Notes: generated from the letters alone by a model not told the origin. DNA of 64,000 bases from Legionella clemsonensis (GCF_002240035.1 NZ_CP016397.1:471001-535000); one strand, 5' to 3'; positions 25,110-35,739 are shown, counted from the stretch's first letter. Translations and numbers: made by a program.

Positions 25110-25526
25110 ATGCAAGTCTCCTCTATAGAATCTTCTCTTAATACAACTTATAAATGGTTAAATGAATTTAAGGAATTTGGTAATTTTCGTGATGAATCCC
25201 AGAGTTATTCAGTATTGCGGGTGGTTTTGCATCATTTGAGAGATAAATTACCTTTAGACGTTTCTGCCCATTTGGCTGCACAATTTCCACTTGTGTTAAA
25301 GGGGTTATACTACGACGGTTGGGATCCCTCTCATGAGATTGATGAGGCTAGAACATTTGATGAATTCATTGAACCGATGATGAAAGAGTTGAATAACTTA
25401 AATGTTGACATTAAAGAATCAGTTAGAGATTGTATTAAATTTCTTAACAAAAAGCTTGAACGGGATTTAAGTGAAAAAGTAATGCAGTCTTTACCGCATA
25501 AGCTACGCAATGCTCTTTTGCATTAA
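25110..25526 (+). CDS. DUF2267 family protein
   Basis: A 138-residue helical protein of the DUF2267 family. Typical segments are SYSVLRVVLHHLRDKLPLD, HLAAQFPLVLKGLYYDGWDP and the C-terminal LPHKLRNALL. The family has no defined biochemical role. AAGGAGG lies about 7 bases before the ATG. Bases 25527-25772 after it hold no gene. Confidence 0.9.
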   Translation: MQVSSIESSLNTTYKWLNEFKEFGNFRDESQSYSVLRVVLHHLRDKLPLDVSAHLAAQFPLVLKGLYYDGWDPSHEIDEARTFDEFIEPMMKELNNLNVDIKESVRDCIKFLNKKLERDLSEKVMQSLPHKLRNALLH

Positions 25527-25772
25527 TCGCTGCGGACTTGTCATCGGCTCTTTAATACAGTAGCACCCTTCATAGTAATGTGCTTAGCTTGATTACTCTT
25601 AAAATAGTATAAAGGAAATATATTGGCAAAATTTGTAATTGTTAGGGGCAAAAAGAGAGTTAAAGAGCTCTCTATTCCTAGATACTGCGGCATATTTGCC
25701 GGATGTTAGCTTGGCTTATAAACTCATAGCTGATGCGGAACAAGCCGCAGTACGTAGGGAATTAAAGAGCCT

Positions 25773-26822
25773 TCAGTTTTCTAAAGAAGCGATATCAATA
25801 ACAAAACGATAACGGACATCACTCTTTAAGACGCGTTCATAAGCCTCATTGACTTTTTGAATAGGAATCAATTCAATATCTGCTGTGATGTTATGTTTAC
25901 CACAAAAATCCAGCATTTCTTGTGTTTCCTGAATACCACCGATTAAGGAACCTGCCAGACTACGGCGGCCAAAAATAAGTGGCACGGCATTAACGGGCAC
26001 ATTATCATCGGGTACACCCACGACAACCATCGTGCCATCACGCTTCAACAACGCCAAATATTGATTCCAATCAATGCCCGTAGAGACGGTGCAGATAATT
26101 AAATCAAAACTGTCCGCCAATTTTTGAAAGGTGGTTGTGTCGGAGGTCGCATAAAAATGATTAGCACCCAAGCGTTTACTATCTTCCTGTTTTCTATTGG
26201 AATGACTTAAGACAGTCACATCAGCACCCATGGCATGGGCAATTTTTACCCCCATATGACCCAAGCCCCCTAAACCTACAATGGCCACTTTTTTGCCTGG
26301 GCCTGCTTTCCAATGATTAAGAGGTGAATAAAGTGTAATGCCTGCACAGAGAAGTGGGGCAGTGGCATCCAGCGGCAAGTGATCTGGGAGACGCAAAACA
26401 TAATCTTGATTAACAACAATCTGCGTTGAATATCCACCTTGGGTGAGACGGCTGCCGTCACGCTCCATACCATTGTAAGTAGGGGTTAAACCTTCAGCAC
26501 AATACTGCTCGAGTCCTTCTTCACAACTATGGCAATGGCGACAAGAGTCCACAATACAACCTATGCCAACATGGTCGCCGGATTTAAAATTGTTAACATT
26601 TTTACCTACTTTGGTGACTACACCAGTGATTTCATGCCCCGGCACCATGGGGAAAAGAGCCCCTCCCCATTCATCACGAACCTGGTGAATATCCGAATGA
26701 CAAATACCGCAATAATGAATATCAATTAAGACATCATTATCACCCACGTCTCGTCGCTCGAAGGAATAGGGCTTTAAAGGAGCTTTTGCAGCAGAGGCAG
26801 CATAACCTTTCACAGGAATCAT
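25773..26822 (-). CDS. zinc-dependent NAD(P) alcohol dehydrogenase (YahK-like)
   Basis: A 349-residue medium-chain dehydrogenase/reductase of cinnamyl-alcohol-dehydrogenase/YahK type, reducing aldehydes with NAD(P)H. The catalytic zinc ligands are seen in [11 protein letters not shown] (C38) and PGHEITG (H63, E64). The structural zinc loop [15 protein letters not shown] lies around 94-108. The Rossmann motif is [10 protein letters not shown] near 183. It is full length and monocistronic. The inverted repeat at 26855-26874 lies directly upstream and may be its operator. Confidence 0.92.
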   Translation of the reverse strand: MIPVKGYAASAAKAPLKPYSFERRDVGDNDVLIDIHYCGICHSDIHQVRDEWGGALFPMVPGHEITGVVTKVGKNVNNFKSGDHVGIGCIVDSCRHCHSCEEGLEQYCAEGLTPTYNGMERDGSRLTQGGYSTQIVVNQDYVLRLPDHLPLDATAPLLCAGITLYSPLNHWKAGPGKKVAIVGLGGLGHMGVKIAHAMGADVTVLSHSNRKQEDSKRLGANHFYATSDTTTFQKLADSFDLIICTVSTGIDWNQYLALLKRDGTMVVVGVPDDNVPVNAVPLIFGRRSLAGSLIGGIQETQEMLDFCGKHNITADIELIPIQKVNEAYERVLKSDVRYRFVIDIASLEN

Positions 26823-26854
26823 GGTGATTATCCTTATCTTAAATTTTAGCGAAA

Positions 26855-26874
26855 ATATACACTATAGCGTATAT
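26855..26874. promoter_or_regulatory. inverted repeat upstream of the alcohol dehydrogenase
   Basis: ATATAC and GTATAT flank the 8-base centre ACTATAGC, forming a symmetric 20-base site 33-52 bases before the alcohol dehydrogenase start. The dimension and AT-rich symmetry fit a binding site for a dimeric regulator (MarR, HxlR or TetR type). No regulator gene is adjacent. Confidence 0.35.
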
Positions 26875-27061
26875 CGGAATTTTTTAAACGAATTTCAAAC
26901 ATTAGAATTGTAATCTGTGACAAGGTTTCTCTTTGCCATCAGCGTGACTTTAAAGAAAGCAGCAAAATAATTTTGCTAAATTGTGCAATAAAGGTACCAA
27001 TTCAGTACGATTTTTGTTATAATCCGCCGCAGTTTGCAGGGGCCTTGCTTAAGGAGTAACG

Positions 27062-28330
27062 TTGTCTGATTCTGTCGCTGTGGATTTCGAAGTAGGTTTA
27101 CTTCGCAGTAACATGATGGCATGGGTAGTATGTCTATCTGCAGGATTGTTTTTTTTCTATGAATTTTTTCAGCTGAACATCTTTGATGTAATCAATCAGC
27201 CGCTACGTGATGATTTTCACCTGAATGCTGCTCAGCTGAGCTGGATGTCAAGTACTTATCTTTGGGCTGATATTTTATTTCTATTGCCTGCTGGAATAAT
27301 CCTGGATCGTTTTTCTACGCGCAAGGTTATTTTGGTTGCAATGTTAGTTTGCGTCATTGGCACTTTGGGCTTTGCTATTACCAATTCGTTTACCTTAGCC
27401 TGTTTCTTTCATTTTCTTTCAGGAATCGGCAATGCATTTTGTTTTCTGTCCTGTGTTGTTTTAGTGTCCCGGTGGTTCCCCCCTCATCGCCAGGCATTAG
27501 TAATAGGCTCTTTAGTTACAATGGCGTTTTTAGGGGGAATGATGGCACATACTCCCTTTGCTCATTTAAATGAATATTACGGTTGGCGTCGTTCTTTATT
27601 TATAGACGGGGTTGTTGGCGCCGTATTGTTGTTCTGGATTTACTATATTGTTCATGATACTCCCGGCCAGATTGAGTCACAAAAAAACGTAGAACGAACT
27701 CCTGTTATCCCAGGTTTTTTGCAAGCCCTCCGCAATAGGCAAAATTGGCTTGCCGGATTTTACACCTGTTTTCTTAACTTACCTATTATGGTGCTTTGTG
27801 CCTTATGGGGAGCTAGTTATTTGCAGGTTGTTCATCACTTGCCGGAAATGGCTGCGAGCAATGTGGTTAGTCTTATATTTATTGGCAGTATCATTGGATG
27901 CCCATTGGTGGGCTGGCTTTCCGATCAACAGGGACGTCGTAAACCGTTAATGGTTATTGGTGCGCTAGCAACGCTGCTAACGGTAATCCCTCTTTTCATG
28001 AATATTACTTTAACACAGACAGAGCTAAGCATTTTATTTTTTGCTTTAGGTTTTTTCACGAGTACCCAAGTAATTAGTTATCCTCTCATTGCAGAAAGTA
28101 ATCCCTTAAAAAATACTGGCGCTGCGACGGGGATTGCCTCCGTATTAATAATGGGAGGTGCTGGGGTTGGGCAAGTGCTGTTTGGTTTATTGATGCAACA
28201 TCATGCAGGTGCTTTCATTCAAAATTATGCGGTAGCTGATTTTCAATATGCAATGTGGATGTTCCCTCTTACCGCAGTCGCCGCCTTAGTGGCAGTATTA
28301 TTAACCCGCGAAACTTACTGCAAGCGTTAA
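27062..28330 (+). CDS. MFS transporter, Pht-like
   Basis: A 422-residue major facilitator with 12 predicted transmembrane segments. The typical loop-2/3 motif appears as PAGIILDRFSTRKVI, and the second-half version as GWLSDQQGRRKPL. TTG 27062 is preceded by AAGGAG at a spacing of 5. It lies 16 bases before a second MFS gene and upstream of phosphopentomutase. In L. pneumophila, the Pht-family transporters PhtC and PhtD support pyrimidine nucleoside uptake; the coupling with deoB here suggests nucleoside import and salvage. The substrate itself is inference. Confidence 0.85.
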   Translation: MSDSVAVDFEVGLLRSNMMAWVVCLSAGLFFFYEFFQLNIFDVINQPLRDDFHLNAAQLSWMSSTYLWADILFLLPAGIILDRFSTRKVILVAMLVCVIGTLGFAITNSFTLACFFHFLSGIGNAFCFLSCVVLVSRWFPPHRQALVIGSLVTMAFLGGMMAHTPFAHLNEYYGWRRSLFIDGVVGAVLLFWIYYIVHDTPGQIESQKNVERTPVIPGFLQALRNRQNWLAGFYTCFLNLPIMVLCALWGASYLQVVHHLPEMAASNVVSLIFIGSIIGCPLVGWLSDQQGRRKPLMVIGALATLLTVIPLFMNITLTQTELSILFFALGFFTSTQVISYPLIAESNPLKNTGAATGIASVLIMGGAGVGQVLFGLLMQHHAGAFIQNYAVADFQYAMWMFPLTAVAALVAVLLTRETYCKR

Positions 28331-28346
28331 AATTTAGGAGTTTGTA

Positions 28347-29624
28347 ATGCAGATAGTGGAAGAGTATAAAGATGAGGGAGTTTCTGCTTCATTGTTACCC
28401 TGGCTAGTGTGTTTTAGTGCGTCTTTATTCTTCTTTTATGAATTCATTCAGGGCAATATGTTTGCATCAATTGCCGATAATATCATGCATGATTTCCATG
28501 TCCAGGCTGACAAAATGGCCTATCTGTCAAGTATTTATTATCTATCCAATGTTCTTTTTCTTTTTGTTGCTGGTTTTGTTCTTGATCGCTTTTCTACTAA
28601 AAAAACCATCTTGTTTGCCATGCTACTTTGTGTCATGAGCACGTTTATTTTGGCCCATGCACACTCCTTTTATCTGGCTTTATTTTGTCGTTTTGTTACA
28701 GGGATCGGAAGTGCCTTTTGTTTTCTAGGTCCTATTCGTCTTGCTTCTCGCTGGTTTCCTCCCCAACGCATGGCAATGGTGACTGGAGTCATTGTGACTA
28801 TGGCAATGACTGGTGGCATGTTAGCACAATACCCATTAACTAAATTAGTTGCACAAGTGGGCTGGCGTGATGCGTTAATGCAGGTAGGTTGGCTTGGAAC
28901 GGCCATGTTGGTTTTTATGTCGTTTGGTATTATCGAGAAAGCAAAGATTGCTCATGAAAAAATCAGTCAAAAAATCTCCATCATGACTGCTGCTAAAAAA
29001 GCTTATTTGAATCCACAGACTCTAAGAGCAGCGTTGTATACCAGCTTGATGAATATGGCTATCGCCGTGTTTGGGGCAATGATGGGCTCTCTTTATCTTG
29101 TTCAACGCTTAGGAATAGCAAAAGAAGACGCAGCAATAGTCAATACAATGTTATTTCTTGGGGCTATAATAGGCGGTCCAGTAGTGGGGTGGTGCTCCGA
29201 TAAAATAGGTCTTCGTGTATTACCAATGAAAGTGGGGGCCCTTGCTTCTTTAGTGACTATTTTGGCTGTTTTATATGTCCCTGTATCTTTGCCAGTCATG
29301 AATCTTCTATTTTTCTTATTGGGATTTTTTACGGCCTCGCAAGTGATCAGTTATGCCCTTGTTGCTGAAAGTAGCTCACCATTAATGACTGCAACTGCCG
29401 TGAGTGTTGTGTCTATTTTGACCCAAGGTGGTTATATCATTTACCAAAACCTGTTTAGCATTTTATTAATAGGACATGGTGAGATGCATATGGTTAACGA
29501 TATCCCGGTGTATTCTCTTGGAGACTACCAATTTGCCGCTATAATCTTACCATTGGGATTAGTGTTAGCATTGTTGGTATTATTCGGTTTAAAAGAAACG
29601 CGTTGTAGACAAGTTGAGGAATAA
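28347..29624 (+). CDS. MFS transporter, Pht-like (paralogue of the preceding gene)
   Basis: A 425-residue major facilitator sharing many segments with its upstream neighbour: LFFFYEF, the [17 protein letters not shown] stretch, [13 protein letters not shown] and [17 protein letters not shown]. It has 12 predicted transmembrane segments. The motif [13 protein letters not shown] lies between the two halves. TTAGGAG lies about 7 bases before its ATG. It ends 2 bases before phosphopentomutase, so the genes are co-transcribed. It is probably a nucleoside or related solute importer. Confidence 0.85.
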   Translation: MQIVEEYKDEGVSASLLPWLVCFSASLFFFYEFIQGNMFASIADNIMHDFHVQADKMAYLSSIYYLSNVLFLFVAGFVLDRFSTKKTILFAMLLCVMSTFILAHAHSFYLALFCRFVTGIGSAFCFLGPIRLASRWFPPQRMAMVTGVIVTMAMTGGMLAQYPLTKLVAQVGWRDALMQVGWLGTAMLVFMSFGIIEKAKIAHEKISQKISIMTAAKKAYLNPQTLRAALYTSLMNMAIAVFGAMMGSLYLVQRLGIAKEDAAIVNTMLFLGAIIGGPVVGWCSDKIGLRVLPMKVGALASLVTILAVLYVPVSLPVMNLLFFLLGFFTASQVISYALVAESSSPLMTATAVSVVSILTQGGYIIYQNLFSILLIGHGEMHMVNDIPVYSLGDYQFAAIILPLGLVLALLVLFGLKETRCRQVEE

Positions 29625-29626
29625 AA

Positions 29627-30862
29627 ATGCCAGGACGAGCTTGCATTTTACTAATGGATTCTTTGGGTATTGGCGCCAGTCTTGATGCACACCGCTATGG
29701 TGATGAAGCGGCGAATACGTTTGGCCATATTCATATTGCCTGCAGTGAAAATCGCGCCGATAAGAACGGTTTACGCCAAGGGGCTTTACATATTCCTAAT
29801 TTAGCGAAACTTGGTTTATACCATGCAGCAGTGGTCAGCTCAGGTATTCCATTAGTTGATTTGTCCACACTTGCCAAACCAGAAGGCTATTACGGTTATG
29901 CAGTGGAACAAAGTTTTGGTAAAGATACTCCCAGTGGTCATTGGGAATTGGCCGGCGTACCTGTTTGTTTTGATTGGGGATATTTTCCTTATAAGGAACC
30001 CTGTTTTCCTGAGACACTCATTGATGAACTGATAAAAAAAGCCCAATTACCTGGGGTTCTCGGCGAGAAACATGCTTCCGGAACTACTATTATTGAAGAG
30101 TTGGGTGAAGAGCATCTCAAAACAGGCAAACCTATTGTCTATACCTCAGCGGACAGTGTATTTCAAATTGCAGCTCATGAAGAGCATTTTGGTTTACAAC
30201 GTTTGTATGAGGTTTGCGAAATTGCCCGTGAGCTTGTTGATGAATATCAAATAGGGCGTGTTATTGCTCGACCTTTTGTTGGAGCACCGGGTTCATTTTC
30301 ACGAACTGGAAATCGACGTGATTATGCCACCCCTCCCCCCGCACCAACTTTACTTGATGAACTCAAACGAGTGGGCAGGGAAGTCATTGCTATTGGCAAA
30401 ACAGCCGATATTTTCGCACATCGTGGCATTACTCAAACCATCAAGGCTGATGGCAATATGGCATTGTTTGATGCGACATTAACGACCATGAAATCAGCGC
30501 CTGCAGGCAGTTTAATTTTTACTAACTTAGTTGATTTTGATTCCTCCTACGGTCATCGCCGAGATGTGGCAGGCTATGCTCATGCACTTGAGCAGTTTGA
30601 TGCGCGTCTACCTGAACTGCTACAATTGTTGCAGGCAGAGGATGTTGTAGTCATTGCAGCGGATCATGGGTGCGATCCAACCCAACCGGGCTCCGATCAT
30701 ACTCGAGAGCATATTCCTGTATTAATGTTTGGTCCTCCGTGTCCGAGTCAGTTTATAGGCCGACGCGATACTTTTGCTGATATTGGCCAAACTCTTGCTG
30801 AACATTTGGCTATTCAACCCTTACTTCATGGTGTATCTTTTATTAATAACCAGCGACAGTGA
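29627..30862 (+). CDS. deoB: phosphopentomutase
   Basis: A 411-residue alkaline-phosphatase-superfamily enzyme that interconverts (deoxy)ribose 1- and 5-phosphate in nucleoside salvage. Metal ligands and motifs are intact: MDSLGIGAS near the start (Asp ligand), [13 protein letters not shown] (phosphorylated Thr), [13 protein letters not shown] and [12 protein letters not shown] with [11 protein letters not shown] near the C-terminus. Its length matches the family. It closes the operon after two MFS transporters, matching import with breakdown of nucleosides. Confidence 0.95.
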   Translation: MPGRACILLMDSLGIGASLDAHRYGDEAANTFGHIHIACSENRADKNGLRQGALHIPNLAKLGLYHAAVVSSGIPLVDLSTLAKPEGYYGYAVEQSFGKDTPSGHWELAGVPVCFDWGYFPYKEPCFPETLIDELIKKAQLPGVLGEKHASGTTIIEELGEEHLKTGKPIVYTSADSVFQIAAHEEHFGLQRLYEVCEIARELVDEYQIGRVIARPFVGAPGSFSRTGNRRDYATPPPAPTLLDELKRVGREVIAIGKTADIFAHRGITQTIKADGNMALFDATLTTMKSAPAGSLIFTNLVDFDSSYGHRRDVAGYAHALEQFDARLPELLQLLQAEDVVVIAADHGCDPTQPGSDHTREHIPVLMFGPPCPSQFIGRRDTFADIGQTLAEHLAIQPLLHGVSFINNQRQ

Positions 30863-30905
30863 TCCAGCTATCACTGGTAGTCTTCCTTAGTACCATGGAA
30901 AATAC

Positions 30906-31364
30906 ATGAATTATCCAGCTTCTTTTCTTGCTTACTGTGGCTCAATGAATCTTAAATTGACATCATTACGCAAAAATATTTTGTTTATTCTATGGGACAG
31001 TAAAAAACCATTAAAAGCCTATGAAATCCTGGAAAAACTAATACTAACGAAGCAAAATGCGACCCCGCCATCAGTCTATCGGGTACTTGATTATTTTACC
31101 CAGTATGGCGTCGCTCATAAAATTGAATCCATTCAATCCTATACTTTATGTCACGAGCCTGAAAAGCAGTTAGCCTCTGAAATTTTGATGGTTTGTAACC
31201 ACTGTTATCAAGTGCAGGAGGTTTACGATAGTAAAATTCATATTTTGGCAAAGCAATTAGCACAAGATCATCAATTTCATCTTGGACAAGAAACGATTGA
31301 ATTAAAAGGCATTTGCGAAAACTGTTGCAGGATTGTGAAACAAGAAGCGCATAAAAAGCAATAA
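30906..31364 (+). CDS. Fur-family regulator, Zur-like
   Basis: A 152-residue Fur-family transcription factor. The winged-helix half contains [20 protein letters not shown] and [20 protein letters not shown]. The dimerisation half has the structural zinc pairs CNHCYQ and CENCC. Spacing and overall look fit Zur (zinc uptake regulator) better than Fur, since the His-rich Fur metal stretch is reduced to [11 protein letters not shown] and HQFHLG. It lies 43 bases after deoB and 79 bases before hslV. Its targets are unknown here, although the metallothionein-like gene at 24791 is a natural candidate to test. Confidence 0.85.
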   Translation: MNYPASFLAYCGSMNLKLTSLRKNILFILWDSKKPLKAYEILEKLILTKQNATPPSVYRVLDYFTQYGVAHKIESIQSYTLCHEPEKQLASEILMVCNHCYQVQEVYDSKIHILAKQLAQDHQFHLGQETIELKGICENCCRIVKQEAHKKQ

Positions 31365-31443
31365 TATTTTATTGGGGTCTATTGATTTCTTTTATCTTAT
31401 CCCCATCTACAGCAAATTCTATCTTAATCGAGGAATATACATT

Positions 31444-31992
31444 TTGGAACAATATCGCGGTACAACGATTCTCTCTGTAAGACGAGGCAATAAAGTTGTT
31501 ATTGGAGGGGATGGGCAAGTCACCATGGGTAATACGGTGATGAAAGGCAATGCTCGTAAAGTAAGAAGATTATATAAAGATAAAGTCATTGCTGGTTTTG
31601 CCGGTGGCACTGCGGATGCATTTACTTTGTTCGAACGCTTTGAACGTAAGCTTGAAATGCATCAAGGGCATTTGGTAAGAGCAGCTGTTGAACTTGCTAA
31701 AGATTGGCGAACTGATAAAATTTTACGCCGTTTGGAGGCCTTATTAGCTGTTGCTGATAGGAATGCTTCTTTAATTATTACAGGCAATGGTGATGTTATT
31801 GAACCTGAGGGAGGATTAATTGCTATTGGTTCCGGCGGTCCATTCGCACAATCTGCTGCACGGGCACTAATGGAAAATACAAAACTATCAGCCATTGAGA
31901 TTGTTCGCAAAAGTTTGGCAATTGCAGGCGATATTTGCATTTATACTAACCACAATTTAACCATAGAAGAATTGGATAGCAACAGTGAATAA
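31444..31992 (+). CDS. hslV: ATP-dependent protease peptidase subunit HslV
   Basis: A 182-residue threonine protease subunit of the HslVU complex. The start is TTG 31444, with GAGGAA at 31430-31435, 8 bases upstream. The open frame extends to 31372 but that part is not conserved. The proposed N-terminus MEQYRG is removed so that Thr7 (TTILSVRRG) becomes the catalytic residue. Family motifs [20 protein letters not shown] and [18 protein letters not shown] are present. The gene overlaps hslU by 8 bases. Confidence 0.96.
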   Translation: MEQYRGTTILSVRRGNKVVIGGDGQVTMGNTVMKGNARKVRRLYKDKVIAGFAGGTADAFTLFERFERKLEMHQGHLVRAAVELAKDWRTDKILRRLEALLAVADRNASLIITGNGDVIEPEGGLIAIGSGGPFAQSAARALMENTKLSAIEIVRKSLAIAGDICIYTNHNLTIEELDSNSE

Positions 31993-33340
31993 TACAGCAA
32001 TGATAACTCCTCCAGTAATAATGACTCCTCGTGAGATAGTACAAGAATTAGATAAACATATTATTGGTCAGGATGAAGCCAAGCGGGCAGTAGCCATTGC
32101 GCTTCGGAATCGTTGGCGACGCATGCAAATAAAAGATCCCGTGCTGCGCAATGAAATTATGCCCAAAAATATTTTGATGATAGGGCCGACAGGAGTAGGT
32201 AAAACCGAGATCGCCAGGAGACTGGCAAAGCTGGCAGGAGCGCCATTTCTTAAAGTAGAAGCCACTAAATTTACCGAGGTTGGCTATGTTGGGCGCGATG
32301 TTGAGGGAATCTTGCGTGATTTAATTGATATTTCTGTTAAGCAAGAACGTGAATTAGCGATGAAGAAAGTGGAGCATTTAGCAGAGGATGCGGCTGAAGA
32401 GCGAGTTCTTGATGTTTTATTGCCTCCGCCAAGAGTAGGACTAACTCCAAGTGAGAAAGATTCCTCCACCCGTCAAATTTTTCGCAAGCAGTTGCGGGAA
32501 GGTGCTCTTGACAATAATGAAATTGAAATTGAAGTATCTGCTTCACAAGTTGGTGTTGAGATTATGGCGCCACCTGGCATGGAAGAAATGACAAGTCAGT
32601 TACAATCGATGTTTCAACAAATTGGTTCAGGACGTACCAAGACACGTAAATTGACGATTGCCAAAGCTATGAAAATTTTGCGAGAGGAAGAGGCTGCGAA
32701 ATTAATTAATGAAGAAGATATTAAAACACGCGCCATTGAAAATGTTGAGCAAAATGGCATTGTCTTTATTGATGAATTGGATAAAGTAGCCAAGCGTGCA
32801 GAACATGGTGGAGGCGGCGATGTGTCACGTGAAGGGGTACAACGGGATCTTTTACCGCTGGTCGAGGGAACTACAGTATCCACTAAATACGGAATGATTC
32901 GTTCTGATCATATTTTATTTATTGCTTCCGGGGCGTTCCATGTGGCGAAACCCTCAGATTTAATTGCCGAATTGCAAGGTCGATTACCTATTCGGGTTGA
33001 ATTGTCAGCATTAAGTGTTGAAGATTTCGTTCGCATATTAACAGAACCAAGTGCTTCTTTGACTGAACAATATGCTGCTTTAATGGCAACTGAAGGATTA
33101 GAATTAACATTTGACAAAACAGGTATTCGCCGTATTGCTGAGGTAGCCTGGAAGGTGAACGAGCGTACGGAAAATATAGGGGCACGCCGTTTATACACTG
33201 TTATGGAGCGCTTACTGGAAGTCGTCTCGTTTGAAGCCACGGACAGAGCAGGTGAAAAAGTTCACGTTGATGCTGCTTATGTTAACAAACATTTAGGTAA
33301 GCTTGTCGATGATGATGATTTAACACGTTATATTTTATAA
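31985..33340 (+). CDS. hslU: HslU ATPase, unfoldase of the HslVU protease
   Basis: A 451-residue AAA+ ATPase that unfolds substrates for HslV. It has Walker [14 protein letters not shown] (about 62-74), Walker [10 protein letters not shown] (about 255), the pore motif [11 protein letters not shown], and the C-terminal sensor-2 region [13 protein letters not shown]. The very C-terminus, LTRYIL, is the conserved activating tail. GTG 31985 overlaps the hslV end. An internal ATG 32021 ([10 protein letters not shown]) matches where many orthologues begin, so the first 12 residues may not be translated. Confidence 0.96.
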   Translation: MNNTAMITPPVIMTPREIVQELDKHIIGQDEAKRAVAIALRNRWRRMQIKDPVLRNEIMPKNILMIGPTGVGKTEIARRLAKLAGAPFLKVEATKFTEVGYVGRDVEGILRDLIDISVKQERELAMKKVEHLAEDAAEERVLDVLLPPPRVGLTPSEKDSSTRQIFRKQLREGALDNNEIEIEVSASQVGVEIMAPPGMEEMTSQLQSMFQQIGSGRTKTRKLTIAKAMKILREEEAAKLINEEDIKTRAIENVEQNGIVFIDELDKVAKRAEHGGGGDVSREGVQRDLLPLVEGTTVSTKYGMIRSDHILFIASGAFHVAKPSDLIAELQGRLPIRVELSALSVEDFVRILTEPSASLTEQYAALMATEGLELTFDKTGIRRIAEVAWKVNERTENIGARRLYTVMERLLEVVSFEATDRAGEKVHVDAAYVNKHLGKLVDDDDLTRYIL

Positions 33341-33380
33341 AAAAAAATAATCAAATTCAGTTGCCAAAGTAGCAAGTAGC

Positions 33381-33400
33381 TTGGGTCTTTTTTGACCCAA
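33381..33400 (+). terminator. hairpin downstream of hslU
   Basis: TTGGGTC and GACCCAA form a 7-bp stem around a TTTTTT loop, 41 bases after the hslU stop. There is no T-run after the stem, so it may be a weak terminator or an mRNA-stabilising hairpin. The flanking GCTTGG and CCAAGC extend the symmetry imperfectly. Confidence 0.4.
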
Positions 33401-33496
33401 CAAACCAAGCTTGAGCTTTAATGCGTGCAAATTGATTCATAGCCGTCAGACCAAGTATTCTTGCTGTTTAATTGAATACAACTTACAAAAAAATTT

Positions 33497-33524
33497 GTCA
33501 TCTCCGCGCAGGCGGAGATTCATT
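33497..33524. repeat. degenerate REP-type palindrome
   Basis: ATCTCCGC (33500-33507), GCAG, GCGGAGAT (33512-33519) form a perfect 8-bp hairpin inside a GTCATCTCCGCGCAGG context. This resembles the widespread REP-like element with a GTCATTCCCGCGCAGG core. The rest of the 396-base gap 33341-33736 holds no gene that I can see. Confidence 0.55.
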
Positions 33525-33736
33525 TTCGTATTAACCTAAAATACAATGGGTTCTCTGCCTACAAAAAGACAGGGTGGATTCATTTTTATCTATTAGGTCG
33601 AAAACGACCTAGCTCTTTTATATTCTTTATTTAAGAACCTATCCCTCACATCCATTTGTCTCTTAAAGATTTATGAGCTTATATCAAGCTGATTTTGAAC
33701 TATACTCAAAGAGTGGTTCTATTACAGGAGCGCTTC

Positions 33737-33901
33737 ATGAAAAAATCTAAACAACCCTCCTTGAGAAATAAAAAAGGTAAAAGGTTATCCAATGAGCAAC
33801 TTGACAAAGTTTCTGGTGGTTGCGAGGAAGGAGTTTATGATTCCAGGTGGGAGCGTTGCACAGTAGGTAGCTCTGTAAAATCAAAGCCTAGCTTAAAATA
33901 A
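33737..33901 (+). CDS. double-glycine-leader peptide with two Cys (54 aa)
   Basis: A 54-residue peptide starting at ATG 33737 with AGGAG 7 bases upstream; the open frame extends to 33695 but has no ribosome site there. The leader is basic (KKSKQPSLRNKKGKR) and ends in LSNEQLDKVSGG, a clear double-glycine cleavage motif. The 26-residue remainder, CEEGVYDSRWERCTVG followed by SSVKSKPSLK, has two Cys that could form a disulfide or thioether. No C39 ABC exporter or modification enzyme lies nearby. Compare the peptide at 13110. Confidence 0.7.
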   Translation: MKKSKQPSLRNKKGKRLSNEQLDKVSGGCEEGVYDSRWERCTVGSSVKSKPSLK

Positions 33902-34044
33902 GAGCACGAATATTGCACGATTGATAAAGTTAATTAGAAATTATTAGTCATAATGCGCTAATTTATAAAATTTTGTAAATATTTATCGCAAAACTGTTAA
34001 GCATTCAGGTATAATGGCAATATTTGAAAACCTAAAGAGCTATC

Positions 34045-35739
34045 ATGATTGCTGTATTGGAAGCTTATCGTGCCGGATTGTTACAAAGACACCATTGGTT
34101 GCGTAATATTATTTCAGGGGTTATTGTCGGTGTTGTTGCTCTACCACTTGCCATGGCCTTTGCCATCGCCTCAGGGGCTAAGCCTGAACAAGGTCTATAT
34201 ACAGCAATTGTGGCAGGCTTATTGGTCTCAATCTTTGGGGGTAGCCGCTTACAAATTGCAGGGCCTACCGGCGCTTTTATCGTTATTCTGTCAGGGATTA
34301 CCGCTAAATACGGTATTGAGGGACTGCAAATCGCGACCATCCTGGCAGGTATAATTTTGCTTGTTCTTGGTATTGCAAGGCTTGGCTCAGTCATAAAATT
34401 CATTCCTGATCCAGTTATCGTGGGTTTTACTGCAGGCATTGCTGTTATTATTTGGGTCGGCCAGTGGAAAGACTTTTTTGGTTTGCCAGTGGTAACCGGT
34501 GAGCATTTTCATGAAAAACTGTGGCATCTGTTGCAGGTATTCCCACAACTTAGTTTGACAACGACAGCTTTAGCTCTTTTATCCTTACTGTTAGTAAAAT
34601 ATTCATTCAAATTACCGCGATTAAAACGTGTTCCTGGGCCTTTAGTGGCATTAGTAGTAGCGACAAGTTTGCAAGCTATTTTTCAGTTTGAGGGGGTTGC
34701 TACAATCGGCAGTACTTTTGGCGGCATTCCCCAAGGGTTGCCAAATTTTCATTGGCCAGAGATTACCCTTGCTCGCTTAAGTGAACTCATGGGGCCTGCG
34801 TTTGCTATTGCAATGCTTGGAGCCATTGAATCCCTGTTATCTGCGGTGGTCGCTGACGGCATGGCAGGTACCAAGCACAACTCAAATCAAGAATTAATTG
34901 GTCAAGGTTTGGCAAATATCGCAGCCCCATTATTTGGCGGGTTTGCTGCAACAGGAGCCATTGCAAGGACGGCAACTAATATTCGTAACGGTGGTAATAG
35001 CCCCTTAGCCGGAATTGTGCATACAATTACCTTGCTTGTAATTATTCTCTGCCTTGCACCACTGGCGGTTCATGTCCCACTGGCAGTTCTGGCCGCAATC
35101 TTATTTGTTGTCGCCTGGAATATGAGCGAAGCGAAACATTTTATTAAAATGCTTCAACGTGCACCACGTGCTGATGTTGCTATTTTGTTGGTTACTTTCT
35201 TTTTGACCATCAGTGTTGATTTAATCATTGCTGTCTATGTAGGTGTCTTTTTGGCCATGGTGCAATTTTTACGTCGGATGGCTCGGAGTGTGGAAGTTCA
35301 GGCGGTGAAAGAAGATGAACTGCAACAGGTTATTCAGGAGCAGGGGTTATCAATGCTTTTGCAAGAGGTTTTGGTCTATGCCGTGGAAGGGCCATTTTTC
35401 TTTGGTGCGGCTGAAAAATTTGAATGTGCGTTGGAGAATACCCATACCGAACCTAAATTTTTAATCATTCGCCTAGGATGGGTTCCGTTCATGGATATCA
35501 CTGGTTTACAAACTCTGGAAGAAGTTATAGTCAATCTACATAAGCGTGATGTTCGTGTGATGTTAACAGGAGTAAATCCTCAGGTGCAGGTAAAGCTTGA
35601 AAAAGCAGGAATTGTTGAGTTAATAGGAAAAGAAAATATCCTGCACGATTTTTCAGCGGCACTACATATTTGCGCACGCTACATCCATTCTTCTGAGCAG
35701 TTGCAACTTAAGCCGACTCTGCAGGGGGGGCTTGGCTAA
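34045..35739 (+). CDS. SulP-family inorganic anion transporter
   Basis: A 564-residue SulP/SLC26 membrane transporter for sulfate, bicarbonate or similar anions. It has the N-terminal signature VALPLAMAFAIASGAKPEQG, about 10-12 transmembrane segments through residue 410, and a C-terminal cytoplasmic STAS domain (about 430-550) with RLGWVPFMDITGLQTLEE. TATAAT at 34012-34017 may be its -10 box. Its last 32 bases overlap the end of the convergent YihY gene. A run of seven G near the stop is in frame. Substrate is not determined by sequence; bicarbonate is possible. Confidence 0.9.
   Translation: MIAVLEAYRAGLLQRHHWLRNIISGVIVGVVALPLAMAFAIASGAKPEQGLYTAIVAGLLVSIFGGSRLQIAGPTGAFIVILSGITAKYGIEGLQIATILAGIILLVLGIARLGSVIKFIPDPVIVGFTAGIAVIIWVGQWKDFFGLPVVTGEHFHEKLWHLLQVFPQLSLTTTALALLSLLLVKYSFKLPRLKRVPGPLVALVVATSLQAIFQFEGVATIGSTFGGIPQGLPNFHWPEITLARLSELMGPAFAIAMLGAIESLLSAVVADGMAGTKHNSNQELIGQGLANIAAPLFGGFAATGAIARTATNIRNGGNSPLAGIVHTITLLVIILCLAPLAVHVPLAVLAAILFVVAWNMSEAKHFIKMLQRAPRADVAILLVTFFLTISVDLIIAVYVGVFLAMVQFLRRMARSVEVQAVKEDELQQVIQEQGLSMLLQEVLVYAVEGPFFFGAAEKFECALENTHTEPKFLIIRLGWVPFMDITGLQTLEEVIVNLHKRDVRVMLTGVNPQVQVKLEKAGIVELIGKENILHDFSAALHICARYIHSSEQLQLKPTLQGGLG

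Noticed and set aside
31985..33340. Several antisense open frames within hslU
   Set aside because: They mirror the codon pattern of hslU, and none has a start context or protein character.
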